Shown here: piece by piece, positions 1 to 8,690 of the stretch
How the letters are laid out: each line of letters starts with the position of its first letter
How positions within the stretch are numbered: position 1 is the stretch's first letter
Source of the DNA: Marinobacter sp. 1-4A
GTDB taxonomy: Bacteria > Pseudomonadota > Gammaproteobacteria > Pseudomonadales > Oleiphilaceae
Assembly: GCF_016597725.1 (NCBI RefSeq)
Contig: NZ_VCGY01000010.1
Span: forward strand, 62,001-126,000
Direction of reading: 5' to 3'
Length of the DNA stretch: 64,000 nucleotides
The notes under the pieces: generated by a model
What the model was told of the DNA's origin: nothing
Databases searched by the model: none
What the model saw: the letters and a program-made list of their open reading frames with translations, nothing else
Position numbers and translations under genes: made by a program

Positions 1-1
1 G

Positions 2-205
2 GGCATGATCGCGCAGGTAAAAACCGAGCAGGGGCCGCGCCATGTGAGTGTGGTTAAGGTTGGCTTAAAGTTTGCGGATGTTGATACTAATCACCCGATG
101 GCCGGTAAAACCTTAACCTTTGATGTCGAAATCATTGAAGTACGCGCTGCCGACCCAGAAGAGATCTCGCACGGCCACGCGCATGGACCCGGTGGGCACC
201 ACTGA
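2..205 (+). CDS. slyD: FKBP-type peptidyl-prolyl isomerase SlyD, C-terminal part
   Basis: Partial gene: the reading frame is open to the left edge, so the N-terminus lies outside the window. The visible part ends in a segment with AGKTLTFDVEIIEVRAA, which is the last strand of an FKBP domain, followed by a short tail ending HGHAHGPGGHH. A histidine-rich tail after an FKBP domain is typical of SlyD, a cytoplasmic prolyl isomerase, chaperone and nickel-binding protein linked to hydrogenase maturation and metal storage. The tail here is short compared with E. coli SlyD. FkpB/SlpA-like relatives lack the His tail, so SlyD is the better call. Confidence 0.85.
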   Translation, partial: GMIAQVKTEQGPRHVSVVKVGLKFADVDTNHPMAGKTLTFDVEIIEVRAADPEEISHGHAHGPGGHH

Positions 206-216
206 CGTATGAGGGG

Positions 217-264
217 GCTGTTGTGGCGTAGTCATCGATGGGCTTTCGACTACAGCAGTTTCTT
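217..264 (+). terminator. weak hairpin downstream of slyD
   Basis: GTAGTC (228-233) can pair with GACTAC (248-253), with a further CTG/CAG pairing outside it and a T-rich tail TTTCTTG. It lies 20 bases after the slyD stop and could end its transcript, but the stem is short and interrupted. Confidence 0.3.
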
Positions 265-294
265 GATTGACATACCACAGCAAAGGAAATGCGG

Positions 295-600
295 ATGACT
301 CTAGGTTGGGTAGTTGCAGGTAGCGTTGGTCAGTTTCTTCTAGCTTATATGCTGTTTCTATTGGCGGTGTTCGGGTTTAGTGCTGTTGGGGCCTCTCACC
401 GCCCTACGCCATATGATTCTTCTGTGTTGGACTCGGCTTTTTATTCATTACCGGCAAGCTGTATTGTGAGTGCTGTTGTTGTAATTGGGCTGTATCGCGC
501 GGGTGCGGGCAAGCTTGCGTACCTTTGGTATGTGGCACCGATTTTGTTGTTTTCTGGCTATTTGTTATACATCAAGCTGTTTATCGAACGGGAAGCTTAA
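295..600 (+). CDS. small integral membrane protein of unknown function
   Basis: About 101 residues with three hydrophobic segments: roughly residues 5-28 (WVVAGSVGQFLLAYMLFLL), 48-65 and 74-94. It is therefore probably a three-pass inner-membrane protein. No family was recognised. Two in-frame ATG codons lie six bases apart. The AAAGGA ribosome site is only one base from the first and seven from the second, so the second (used here) is preferred. It stands 13 bases before the thioredoxin-like gene on the same strand, so the two may be co-transcribed. Confidence 0.6.
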   Translation: MTLGWVVAGSVGQFLLAYMLFLLAVFGFSAVGASHRPTPYDSSVLDSAFYSLPASCIVSAVVVIGLYRAGAGKLAYLWYVAPILLFSGYLLYIKLFIEREA

Positions 601-612
601 GGGTACTGAGCT

Positions 613-942
613 TTGAAAAACGTCTGTTCTGAAGAAGCTTTATCCGAACTGCTAGAGTCCAGCGCTGCAGTGCTTCTCCTCTTCGGCGGAGCCCACTGCG
701 GCGTCTGTCAGGCCATTAAGCCCCAACTTGAAAAGCTAGCCAGTGAGGAATATCCGAGATTGGTAACAGTCTATATTGATTGCCAGAAAGCCGCCGCCCC
801 ACTATGCGCGGCTCGCGGTATATTCTCTCTGCCTGTTGTTCAGCTTTGGTTTGGTGGGCAACGATTCACAGAGTTCGCTAGAGTCTTTTCCATCAGCGAC
901 GTGCGCGCTGCGTTGGAGCGGCCTTATCGGCTTTTGGAGTGA
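613..942 (+). CDS. thioredoxin-fold protein with CGVC motif
   Basis: A 109-residue single-domain thioredoxin-like protein beginning with TTG. The active-site motif is GAHCGVCQAIKPQLEKL, CGVC in place of the usual CGPC. The cis-proline region reads GIFSLPVVQLW, which supports the fold. There is no signal peptide, so it should be cytoplasmic. The dipeptide between the cysteines tunes redox potential, so this is probably a specialised thiol-disulfide protein and not housekeeping thioredoxin. It follows a small membrane protein by 13 bases. Extra cysteines (CQKAAAPLCAA) are present. Confidence 0.75.
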   Translation: MKNVCSEEALSELLESSAAVLLLFGGAHCGVCQAIKPQLEKLASEEYPRLVTVYIDCQKAAAPLCAARGIFSLPVVQLWFGGQRFTEFARVFSISDVRAALERPYRLLE

Positions 943-966
943 CAACTTAAGCTGAGGCCATTCTCA

Positions 967-983
967 CCCAACCAGTGATTGGG
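967..983. terminator. short hairpin between convergent genes
   Basis: CCCAA and TTGGG flank a seven-base loop between the thioredoxin-like gene and the PAS-GGDEF-EAL gene, which converge here. The stem is only five base pairs without a clear T-run, so a terminator role is only possible. Confidence 0.25.
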
Positions 984-984
984 C

Positions 985-2733
985 TCAAACCTCAACCTTA
1001 AAAGCTAGCATATCAGCTGCGGGCATTGGCCTCGCGTAGAAAAATCCCTGGGCCAAGTCGCACCCCCGTTCGCTCACTATGCGATCTTGTTCCAACGTTT
1101 CTACACCTTCAACAAGCACTGCCAACCCAAGGCGGTGGCCAACTGTGATGATGGCCTCCATGATGGCCATATCGCAGTCATTCTCCATAGCATGGTGCAG
1201 AAATGCTCTGTCAATTTTAAGGCTGCAGATCGGGAGTTTTCGGAGGTACACCAGAGATGAATAGCCGGTGCCGAAATCGTCAATGGAAATATGCACGCCC
1301 GCCTGTTTTAATGCTTCCAATTGCCTGATTTGCCCGTCGTCTCCACCAATAACTTCATTTTCAGTAAGCTCTATACCCAACTGAGAAGGGTGTAGGTGAT
1401 ATTTCTGCAGGCTAGAGAGAATATGTTCTGCCAGATGCGGTTTGGCTAACTGTTTGCCTGACAAATTAATGTCGACCCGAAGGGTTTCGAGTTTGGTGCC
1501 TTGCCAGGCCCGTAGCTGCCTACAAGCCTCTTCAATTACCCAGTCCCCGATATCGTTAATCAGCCCTGACTTTTCTGCTATCGGGATAAATTCAGCAGGA
1601 GATATGGGGTCAAAGTTCTTATCAAAACATCTTAATAGCGCCTCACAGGAACGCACTTTCCGGGATTTTAGGTCAATTTGCGGTTGATAATAGAGTTGTA
1701 GGCCATTGGTTGCTAACGCGTTGCGTAGCAGTGTGGTCACCTCTTGATAATGGAATAATTGGTCATTGATGTCCGAGGTGTAAAAACAGATGCTGTTTCT
1801 ACCGTTGTCTTTCGCCTGATACATTGCGGCATCTGCGTTCCCCATCAATTCGGTTACGGTGGTGCCATTGTCCGGGAATAGGCTGACACCAAAGCTCGCT
1901 GTTACAGGGTAACAAATACTGTTCATTACAAAACCCTGATCAAGTACGCCAATTAGCCGCTGAAGAAGTTCGTTTATACCTGAAAAATCATTGAAGTCAG
2001 TGAGCAACAAAACAAACTCATCTCCACCAAATCTGCTTAAAAAATCACAGGTTCGAATGTCTTTTTTCAAGCCTTCTGCAACTAGTTGCAGTAACTCATC
2101 GCCATGGTGATGTCCGAGGGTGTCGTTGATCAGTTTGAAGTTGTCCAGATCAATAAATACGACCGCCAAATCGCTTTGAGACCCTCGTTCTGCTTTGGCA
2201 ATTCTCGTAGATAGCTCGCTTTCGAGCATTCGTCGGTTGGGCAATTGGGTTAAATCGTCAAAATTAGCCATCTGGCTGAGTTTTTCATTCGCCTTTTTCT
2301 GCTCCTCCAAACTGATATCAATACAGAACATTTCGCACTCGCCCGTGTTCTTTTTGATCATTACGTGGCTGGAGTAAACGGGAACAAGGTGGCCGTGTTT
2401 ATGTTGCAGTTCAATTTCTTCAGCGGAGATGCTGACATTGTTCGTCAACCAGTTTTGGTGTGCGGTGATCAGGCTGTCACGCATATTGTCTGGAATAATC
2501 AGGTCTTCCAGCAATTGGCCATGCGCCTCTTCCCGGGTGTATCCGTAAAGACGTCTACTGGCTTCGTTCCAATATATAACCTGTCGATCTTTGTTATACC
2601 CCTGAACCGCAACCATTGGCAGGCTTTCAATCAGCTCGTGGAATTTTTGTCCACTTTCTCCACTATCAGGTGACATGCCTGCTTGGTGATTGTCTGATGA
2701 AAACGGCATATTCGTATCGTTGGTTTTTGACAT
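985..2733 (-). CDS. PAS-GGDEF-EAL cyclic-di-GMP protein
   Basis: A 582-residue cytoplasmic signalling protein with three domains in order: PAS (about 27-150, with YNKDRQVIYWNEASRRLYGY), GGDEF (about 155-320) and EAL (about 335-575). The cyclase motif is intact (RFGGDEF), and an RxxD product-inhibition site (RTCD) sits five residues before it. EAL catalytic motifs are also present: EALLR, ELTENE, IDDFGTGYSSL, LKID and VEGVET. On sequence it could both make and degrade c-di-GMP; in such hybrids one activity often dominates and the PAS domain usually sets the balance. No membrane segment is seen. Monocistronic, divergent from radD across 224 bases. Confidence 0.93.
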   Translation of the reverse strand: MSKTNDTNMPFSSDNHQAGMSPDSGESGQKFHELIESLPMVAVQGYNKDRQVIYWNEASRRLYGYTREEAHGQLLEDLIIPDNMRDSLITAHQNWLTNNVSISAEEIELQHKHGHLVPVYSSHVMIKKNTGECEMFCIDISLEEQKKANEKLSQMANFDDLTQLPNRRMLESELSTRIAKAERGSQSDLAVVFIDLDNFKLINDTLGHHHGDELLQLVAEGLKKDIRTCDFLSRFGGDEFVLLLTDFNDFSGINELLQRLIGVLDQGFVMNSICYPVTASFGVSLFPDNGTTVTELMGNADAAMYQAKDNGRNSICFYTSDINDQLFHYQEVTTLLRNALATNGLQLYYQPQIDLKSRKVRSCEALLRCFDKNFDPISPAEFIPIAEKSGLINDIGDWVIEEACRQLRAWQGTKLETLRVDINLSGKQLAKPHLAEHILSSLQKYHLHPSQLGIELTENEVIGGDDGQIRQLEALKQAGVHISIDDFGTGYSSLVYLRKLPICSLKIDRAFLHHAMENDCDMAIMEAIITVGHRLGLAVLVEGVETLEQDRIVSERGCDLAQGFFYARPMPAADMLAFKVEV

Positions 2734-2957
2734 TCCCTATCCCCTGAACACCTCGCCCCAAAACCTTAGAGCAAGAAGTCTATGCTTGGAGTGTACATGT
2801 CAGTGTAGAAGGTATTTTTATGATCGCCCAGCAAGCCCGAGCATAAGTTTTACGCTCAAGAGTTCTGGCCGGATCTTCTCGGGTGAGAATCTGGTGCGTG
2901 TATTCGCAACCTTTAGTATGATCGCTCTCTACACCGAAACCGATTAAACACTGCACC

Positions 2958-4736
2958 ATGCCTCTTCCTTTCAAGCTGCGCCCATACCAGCAAGAAGCCG
3001 TCGATGCCACATTGAGGCACTTTCGCAAGACGGATGAGTCTGCGGTGATTGTGTTGCCGACTGGTGCAGGTAAAAGCTTGGTCATTGCCGAGTTGGCCCG
3101 TCTTGCGCGGCGCAAAATTCTGGTGTTAACCCACGTTAAAGAGCTGGTCGAGCAGAATCATGCGAAATACCAGAGCTATGGGTTAACGGCCAGCGTTTTT
3201 TCCGCCGGATTGAAGCGCAAGGAAAACCAGCATCAGGTGACTTTCGCCAGTGTTCAGTCCGTATCCGCCAACCTGGATCGGTTTAGGCACGCATATTCGC
3301 TGCTCATCATCGATGAGTGTCATCGGGTTAGTGGTGATGAAAGCAGTCAGTATCAAAGAATTATCGAGCTCATGCGGCAACAGAATGACTCCCTCAAAGT
3401 GCTCGGCCTAACCGCCACGCCCTACCGTTTGGCTATGGGCTGGATTTATCGCTATCACTACCGGGGCTTTGTTCGCGGCTCTGATGACGATCAGGATAAG
3501 CCCTTTGTGCATTGCATCTACGAACTGCCATTGAGTTATATGATCAACCGGGGGTATCTCACAAAGCCCGAGTTGGTCGATGCAGCTGTCGCGCAATACG
3601 ATTTCTCCGCGCTACCTCGGAATCAGTTTGGTGAATACGCGGAAAAAGATGTAAACCAACTGTTGAGCAAGTATCCGCGTGTAACCCGAGCCATTATTGA
3701 GCAGATAATGAAGCTGGCGGTTGACCGCAAGGGGGTGATGATTTTTGCGGCAACGGTGGAACATGCAAAGGAGATCAACGGCTATTTGCCGGAACACCAA
3801 ACCGCCTTGATTACAGGCGCCACTGATCAGAGTGAGCGGGATTCGTTGATTCAGCGGTTTAAACAGGGGGAGCTAAAGTACCTGGTGAATGTGTCGGTAC
3901 TCACCACGGGCTTTGATGCGCCCCATGTGGATTTTATTGCCATTCTGCGCCCAACCCAGTCGGTGAGCCTGTATCAGCAAATTGTGGGGCGTGGCCTTCG
4001 CTTGGATGCAGGTAAGCAGGATTGTCTAGTGATTGATTACGCGGGAAATAACGTGAATCTGCATCACCCTGAGGTGGGTGAGAAGAAGCCAAACCCGGAT
4101 AGCGAGCCGGTGCAGGTATTTTGTCCAGTCTGTGGGTTTGCCAATATCTTTTGGGGCAAAACCGATGACGAAGGGCAGGTGGTTGAACACCACGGTCGCC
4201 GTTGTCAGGGCATTTTGGAACTTGCTGTAGGCAATGAGCTGACTGAGCGGGACGGGCGCCCCGAACAGTGCGATTACCGCTTTCGTTTCAAAGAGTGCCC
4301 CCACTGCAATGCCGAGAATGATATTGCCGCCCGCATGTGTCATCAGTGTAATAAGGCTATTATCGACCCGGATGATCAGCTAAGAGATGCCCTGAAATTG
4401 AAGGATGCCATGGTAATCCGCTGCGCAGGAATTACTGTTGGTGCCAGTGGCAACAAACTGAAGGTCACCTATCACAGCGAAGACGGTGAAGAGCTAAATG
4501 AGTCGTTTGATTTCAGCAAACTGGGGCAGCGTAAAGTGTTCAATAGGCTGTTTGGGCGGCGTTTTGCCAACAGCCAGACTCCTCAGGAGTTCGGCCGAGT
4601 TGAAGAGGTGCTTGAGGTTCAGGCCTTGTTGTCAGCGCCGGACTTTGTGATTGCTCGGAAGCAAAAACATTATTGGCAAGTACAGGAGCGGATTTTTGAT
4701 TATCAGGGCAGCTATCGCAAGGCATATGAAACGTAA
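2958..4736 (+). CDS. radD: DEAD/DEAH-box helicase RadD (YejH)
   Basis: A 592-residue superfamily 2 helicase close in length to E. coli RadD (586). The N-terminus [20 protein letters not shown] is almost the RadD signature. Walker A is LPTGAGKS, the DEAH box is IIDECH, motif III is GLTATPYR, and motif VI is QIVGRGLR. The C-terminal part has cysteine pairs ([24 protein letters not shown]) that can form a zinc-ribbon. RadD acts in double-strand break repair and recombination together with RecA and SSB. No strong Shine-Dalgarno precedes the chosen ATG. A hairpin overlaps the stop codon. Confidence 0.95.
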   Translation: MPLPFKLRPYQQEAVDATLRHFRKTDESAVIVLPTGAGKSLVIAELARLARRKILVLTHVKELVEQNHAKYQSYGLTASVFSAGLKRKENQHQVTFASVQSVSANLDRFRHAYSLLIIDECHRVSGDESSQYQRIIELMRQQNDSLKVLGLTATPYRLAMGWIYRYHYRGFVRGSDDDQDKPFVHCIYELPLSYMINRGYLTKPELVDAAVAQYDFSALPRNQFGEYAEKDVNQLLSKYPRVTRAIIEQIMKLAVDRKGVMIFAATVEHAKEINGYLPEHQTALITGATDQSERDSLIQRFKQGELKYLVNVSVLTTGFDAPHVDFIAILRPTQSVSLYQQIVGRGLRLDAGKQDCLVIDYAGNNVNLHHPEVGEKKPNPDSEPVQVFCPVCGFANIFWGKTDDEGQVVEHHGRRCQGILELAVGNELTERDGRPEQCDYRFRFKECPHCNAENDIAARMCHQCNKAIIDPDDQLRDALKLKDAMVIRCAGITVGASGNKLKVTYHSEDGEELNESFDFSKLGQRKVFNRLFGRRFANSQTPQEFGRVEEVLEVQALLSAPDFVIARKQKHYWQVQERIFDYQGSYRKAYET

Positions 4737-4770
4737 GCGCTGTTGAGTATTAAGCTTGCTCAAAAGCGCT
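4736..4770 (+). terminator. 12-bp hairpin at the end of radD
   Basis: AGCGCTGTTGAG pairs with CTCAAAAGCGCT with one mismatch around an 11-base loop, starting on the last base of the radD stop codon. No T-run follows, so it may be an attenuating or RNA-stabilising structure and not a canonical Rho-independent terminator. Confidence 0.4.
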
Positions 4771-4789
4771 CTCCAACAGGTAAAACTAA

Positions 4790-5737
4790 GTGGTTAAAGG
4801 GTTAAAGAAGGCCATACATTCAATCGTTGTTTTTTCGCTGTTTATGATTGCTGCAAGTACCGTTCATGCAGAGATTTATAAATGGGTCGATGGTGACGGA
4901 AAAGTTCACTTCAGCGACCGAAAAGACCACAAGGTTGAACAGCAGATTGTTAACGTGAAGCCCGGCGTGTCGAAGTGGTCGCGATTTAAAATCGATATTA
5001 ATGCCGTTGACGTAGAGCTTACCGATGAGGAAAACCAGCAGATTGTTGACGGCACGAACAATGTCTACGAGTTTTTCGATCGTGTGATGTCCTTTGACAT
5101 GTACCGGACGGTGCCCGTCAACATCATGATCTTTAAGGGAAGGACAGAATATCGGAATTACCTGATCCGCAATAATCGAGGTAAGGCGGTTGCGTCTTAT
5201 GGCTTGTATATACCTTCCGAAAATCAAATCGTCGTCTATATGCAGAAGAACAGAAGGCTTACCTTTAGAACGATTAAGCATGAGGTGAGTCACGCAATCA
5301 TCGATACCATTGTTCCTTACGCGCCAGCTTGGTTAAACGAAGGCCTTGCCGAGCAGATGGAGATGCTGGAGCGCGACGGATCGGGCCTGTATTTCGAACG
5401 ACATCGGGAAAATCAATGGGTGGTCGCTCAAGCCCGTGAACTGGGCCGATTGAACGGAATCGACCAGTTTTTGAAACTATCCAGCGATAAATGGCTGCAT
5501 TCTGACGCGTCTGGGAAAGGGAGCTTAAGAGCCCAGGCTGGCCAGTTCATTTACTTCCTGCTCTCCAAACCGACCAGTCGCAACTTCTTGGTGCGGCTAA
5601 TGCACAATTTTAATAGAGGGGATCGCACGCTGTCGTATTATCTTGTTGATGACAATTACATCGGTGGTGTCTCCATGTTGAGTTTGGATTGGGGGCGTTG
5701 GTTGCATGGCCAAGGTAGGGAGAGTATCAGGCTGTAG
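4790..5737 (+). CDS. secreted DUF4124 protein with HExxH metalloprotease-like domain
   Basis: A 315-residue protein starting at GTG with a signal peptide (LFMIAASTVHA, cleavage near residue 27). A DUF4124 module follows (AEIYKWVDGDGKVHFSDR), a small domain common at the N-terminus of exported gammaproteobacterial proteins. The second half carries KHEVSHAIID, an HExxH zinc-peptidase motif, and WLNEGLAEQME, which supplies the third ligand glutamate as in gluzincin/MA-clan peptidases. It is likely a periplasmic zinc peptidase, substrate unknown. It lies between radD and an alcohol dehydrogenase with no evident functional link. Confidence 0.75.
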   Translation: MVKGLKKAIHSIVVFSLFMIAASTVHAEIYKWVDGDGKVHFSDRKDHKVEQQIVNVKPGVSKWSRFKIDINAVDVELTDEENQQIVDGTNNVYEFFDRVMSFDMYRTVPVNIMIFKGRTEYRNYLIRNNRGKAVASYGLYIPSENQIVVYMQKNRRLTFRTIKHEVSHAIIDTIVPYAPAWLNEGLAEQMEMLERDGSGLYFERHRENQWVVAQARELGRLNGIDQFLKLSSDKWLHSDASGKGSLRAQAGQFIYFLLSKPTSRNFLVRLMHNFNRGDRTLSYYLVDDNYIGGVSMLSLDWGRWLHGQGRESIRL

Positions 5738-5831
5738 TTTGGCTGTTACTTTATTGGCTTTGAGCGTGCATGGGCTTGCCTCGGTGGCGTAGAGTGAAAG
5801 CATCTTTTAAACCCTCAGGACGATCCTGTTT

Positions 5832-6974
5832 ATGTTAAGCACATTTAGCTTGGTAACCCCAACTGAGATCCTGTTCGGGCGGGGAGTGGTAGCTCAACTG
5901 AACGAACGGGCAGCAAAGCTGGGTAGGCGCGTACTGATTGTGCACGGTAAAAATCCAAGCCGGCTTTCCGGGGTGTTCGAGTCACTCAAGGGTGTTGATA
6001 TTGCCCAGACCTTGTCCGTTGAGAAAGAGCCAGACTTGAAGGCGCTGATTGCTGCCATTAATCAAGGTAAATCGTTGGGCATTGATCTGGTGCTCGGTAT
6101 TGGCGGTGGCTCTGTTATGGATTCAGCTAAGGTGCTTGCAGCCATGCTGCCAAGCCAGACGGATTTGATGAGTCATTTGGAGGTTGTAGGTAGTGGCTTG
6201 CCATTGTCAACGAAGCGCTTGCCGCTAGTTCTAGTGCCAACCACCTCGGGCACAGGGGCGGAAGTGACTCGAAATGCGGTTATCGATGTGGTGGAAGCAC
6301 AGCGCAAGGTCAGTCTCCGAGATAACCAATTACTTCCTGATTTAGCCTTGGTAGATCCAGCACTCACTGATAACTGCCCCCGAGAGGTCAGCTTGCATTC
6401 TGGGCTGGATGCCGTAACTCAGGTTATAGAGCCTTACCTCTCGTCGCGCTCAAACCTATTCACGGATATGTTGTGTAAAGAAGCTATTCCCAAAGGCCTC
6501 CATGCTTTAAAACAATTGATGGCGGAAGAATCCACAGAGGTGCGTGACGCTCTAGCTCAGGTGAGCCTATTTGGTGGGCTCGCGCTTGCGAACTCGGGGC
6601 TGGGTGTTGTGCATGGTATTGCCGGGCCGCTGGGCGGTTTGTGTGGTGCGTCCCACGGAGCGATATGCGGTGCTTTGTTGCCGGCGGGCATAGCTGCAAA
6701 CCGTGATAATGTGGTCGATGCGAATCAAAAGGCCCGTGTTGATCAGGTGATTGGCTGGATTGCTGAGGTGTTTGAAACATGCTCTGATCAGGCTCTGCCG
6801 CAGTTCCGTGAATGGATTGCACAAAATGGCCTACCCGGGCTCGCTTCGATTGGGGTCACGGAAGATCACATTGCTTTAGCTTCGCAGGCAGCTGCGAGCT
6901 CTTCTTCGATGAAGGCGAACCCGGTTGTATTGTCGACAGCCACGATAGAAAACATTATGCGCCAATCGTTTTGA
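5832..6974 (+). CDS. iron-containing alcohol dehydrogenase (group III)
   Basis: A 380-residue NAD(P)-dependent dehydrogenase. The nucleotide-binding signature is LGIGGGSVMDSAK, followed by PTTSGTGAEVTRNAVI. The metal ligands are the Asp/His of SGLDAVTQVIEP and the histidines of GVVHGIAGPLGGLCGASHG, characteristic of the iron-dependent ADH family. Usual substrates are primary alcohols or aldehydes, but sequence alone does not fix the substrate; 4-hydroxybutyrate or maleylacetate-type reactions are possible. It is 28 bases before a DUF4112 gene on the same strand, so the two may be co-transcribed. Confidence 0.88.
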   Translation: MLSTFSLVTPTEILFGRGVVAQLNERAAKLGRRVLIVHGKNPSRLSGVFESLKGVDIAQTLSVEKEPDLKALIAAINQGKSLGIDLVLGIGGGSVMDSAKVLAAMLPSQTDLMSHLEVVGSGLPLSTKRLPLVLVPTTSGTGAEVTRNAVIDVVEAQRKVSLRDNQLLPDLALVDPALTDNCPREVSLHSGLDAVTQVIEPYLSSRSNLFTDMLCKEAIPKGLHALKQLMAEESTEVRDALAQVSLFGGLALANSGLGVVHGIAGPLGGLCGASHGAICGALLPAGIAANRDNVVDANQKARVDQVIGWIAEVFETCSDQALPQFREWIAQNGLPGLASIGVTEDHIALASQAAASSSSMKANPVVLSTATIENIMRQSF

Positions 6975-7002
6975 TTAAACGTCGCCGCCCCAGAGGCCTG
7001 AA

Positions 7003-7458
7003 ATGATTAAGCCAACCGAGGCCCGGCAGCGGGCGATACTTAAGCGGCTGGATAAGTTCAGCCGGTTTACCGACAACAGCATTAGTATTCCCTTTACGCC
7101 ATTTAAAATTGGCGCAGAGGCCGTTATCGGCCTGTTGCCGGTTGTAGGCGACGCTGTAGGGCTGGTACTGGCGAGTTATGTGTTGATTGAAGCTCAGCGC
7201 GCGGGAGCCAGCAAGAAGGTAAAGCTGCGCATGTTGCGCAACATGGGCGTCGATTTTCTCGGTGGCCTGATTCCCGTAGTGGGGGATGCTTTTGATGCTG
7301 TTTTTAAGGCCAATATTCGCAATACGCGATTACTGAGAAACTACTTGGAAGAGCAGCTCGCCGATGAACCACCCCCGCCACCCTTTCCGTGGAAGGTTCT
7401 AATCGGGCTATCCATCTTTTTTGGGGTTGTTACTGCTGGCGTGATGTTTGTTTTTTGA
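7003..7458 (+). CDS. DUF4112 membrane protein
   Basis: A 151-residue protein matching the DUF4112 pattern: a basic N-terminal helix, then two related segments IGLLPVVGDAVGLVLASY and GGLIPVVGDAFDAVFKAN. The repeat P-V-V-G-D-A is the family hallmark. A C-terminal transmembrane helix (LIGLSIFFGVVTAGVMFVF) ends the protein after a proline-rich stretch. Function unknown. It follows the alcohol dehydrogenase and converges with the Nudix gene 20 bases away. A GAGG ribosome site precedes the ATG. Confidence 0.85.
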   Translation: MIKPTEARQRAILKRLDKFSRFTDNSISIPFTPFKIGAEAVIGLLPVVGDAVGLVLASYVLIEAQRAGASKKVKLRMLRNMGVDFLGGLIPVVGDAFDAVFKANIRNTRLLRNYLEEQLADEPPPPPFPWKVLIGLSIFFGVVTAGVMFVF

Positions 7459-7478
7459 GGTCTCCAAGGGAGCGGCGC

Positions 7479-8096
7479 TCAAGGCTCGTCTAAGTCCAGC
7501 GCCAGCAGCTCTTGCAGCATGCTATAGCTTAGCCCCCAAATGCAGTAGCCCTGATACCGGCAGCATGGAAGCGTTAATGTTCCAAGGGGCGTGCGCCATG
7601 GAATTTTGCCTTGATTCTCTTTGGCTGCAAGGTAGTCGAGAGAAATCCACACCATCTGTTGTACTTCGTGGTTTGGCAATACTGTTTCCGGCCCTTGCCA
7701 CTCGTAAACATAGGGGGTTACTACCATCGGTCGCCAGCGGCTGTGTTGGCGGGTAATAAGGTCTGACAGCCTGAGCTGGAAGCGGCCATGGCTCATCAGG
7801 TCGACGCCGGTTTCTTCGAGGGTTTCTCTTACTGCGGCAGCGCGCGGTGTGGCATCCTCTGATTGCATGCGACCGCCTGGAAAGGCCATATCGCCAGACC
7901 AGGGGTCTCCTTCTCGGCGCGCCCGCTGGATGAACAACAGCTCCACCCCGTTGTTTTCAGTTTCTCGATAAATCAATGCCACGGAAGCACGGGCTAGGCG
8001 CCGCCGGAAAGGGAGCTTTTGGGGGCGTATCGTCAGCGATTTACGATTAGCTCGCCCACGACTCTTCCTGCCCCTGAGTGCCTTCAATCTAATCAA
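7479..8096 (-). CDS. Nudix hydrolase, CoA pyrophosphatase-like
   Basis: A 205-residue Nudix protein. The box is MAFPGGRMQSEDATPRAA followed by VRETLEETGV. It carries the REUxEExGU core with a two-residue longer spacer, a variation typical of the NudL/CoA-diphosphatase branch. The upstream segment FIQRARREGDPWSGDMAFPGG fits the same branch. The expected reaction is hydrolysis of CoA or a related nucleoside diphosphate derivative using Mg or Mn. The basic N-terminus (KALRGRKSRGRANRKS) is unusual. It follows the DUF2780 gene by only 11 bases on the same strand, so a two-gene transcript is likely. Confidence 0.85.
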   Translation of the reverse strand: MIRLKALRGRKSRGRANRKSLTIRPQKLPFRRRLARASVALIYRETENNGVELLFIQRARREGDPWSGDMAFPGGRMQSEDATPRAAAVRETLEETGVDLMSHGRFQLRLSDLITRQHSRWRPMVVTPYVYEWQGPETVLPNHEVQQMVWISLDYLAAKENQGKIPWRTPLGTLTLPCCRYQGYCIWGLSYSMLQELLALDLDEP

Positions 8097-8107
8097 GGTT
8101 TATCCAT

Positions 8108-8605
8108 TCAGCTAGCTGGCGCCCAAAGACCTTGCAGCTGACCTAGCAGTGCGGACCCAACTCCTTGATCGCCCAAAAAGCCCATCACAATCGGCACAAA
8201 CTGTTGGATCATGGCGCTATCCATTCCCAAAGCTGAGAATGCGGACTGCACTCCGTCCATGGATGAGATGTTGGATAGCAGGGTTGACCCCATGCTGTTA
8301 TCGGCACCCAGCAAACCAGAAAGGCCAGGAGCTTTGGATTTTACCGTGTTCATCGAATCTGCGCCCAGCTGGCTCTTTGCTAGTTGTAGTAAAGCACCGG
8401 TACCGCCCGCTGCTTGAGTTTCGGTTACGCCGAGGTCGTTCTCAAGCTGTCCTAAAAGTTGCTGGGCTTCGCCACTGACCTCTGTTGCTGAAGAGAGCGC
8501 TTGTGTGCCACTGGCGATGGCTTCATCAAGATTAAACGCGCCAGCGGTAGGGGCTAGAAGGTAAATGCTTGAGACAAAAAGGAACTTCTTGAGAATCTCG
8601 TTCAT
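8108..8605 (-). CDS. DUF2780 exported protein (VcgC/VcgE-like)
   Basis: A 165-residue protein with a signal peptide (FLFVSSIYLLAPTAGA) and a Gly/Ser/Leu-rich body ending SALLGQLQGLWA, matching the DUF2780 family of exported proteins of unknown role. Two ATG codons lie six bases apart. The AGGA site is one base from the first and seven from the second, so the second is preferred. It is probably co-transcribed with the downstream Nudix gene. Confidence 0.8.
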   Translation of the reverse strand: MNEILKKFLFVSSIYLLAPTAGAFNLDEAIASGTQALSSATEVSGEAQQLLGQLENDLGVTETQAAGGTGALLQLAKSQLGADSMNTVKSKAPGLSGLLGADNSMGSTLLSNISSMDGVQSAFSALGMDSAMIQQFVPIVMGFLGDQGVGSALLGQLQGLWAPAS

Positions 8606-8690
8606 TGTCATGTCCTGAGGTGTGGGGCTAAATATTTTTCTATATATTGGGGGCGTGAGGCAAAATTAAAGTGTCGCACTCTTAGATAGA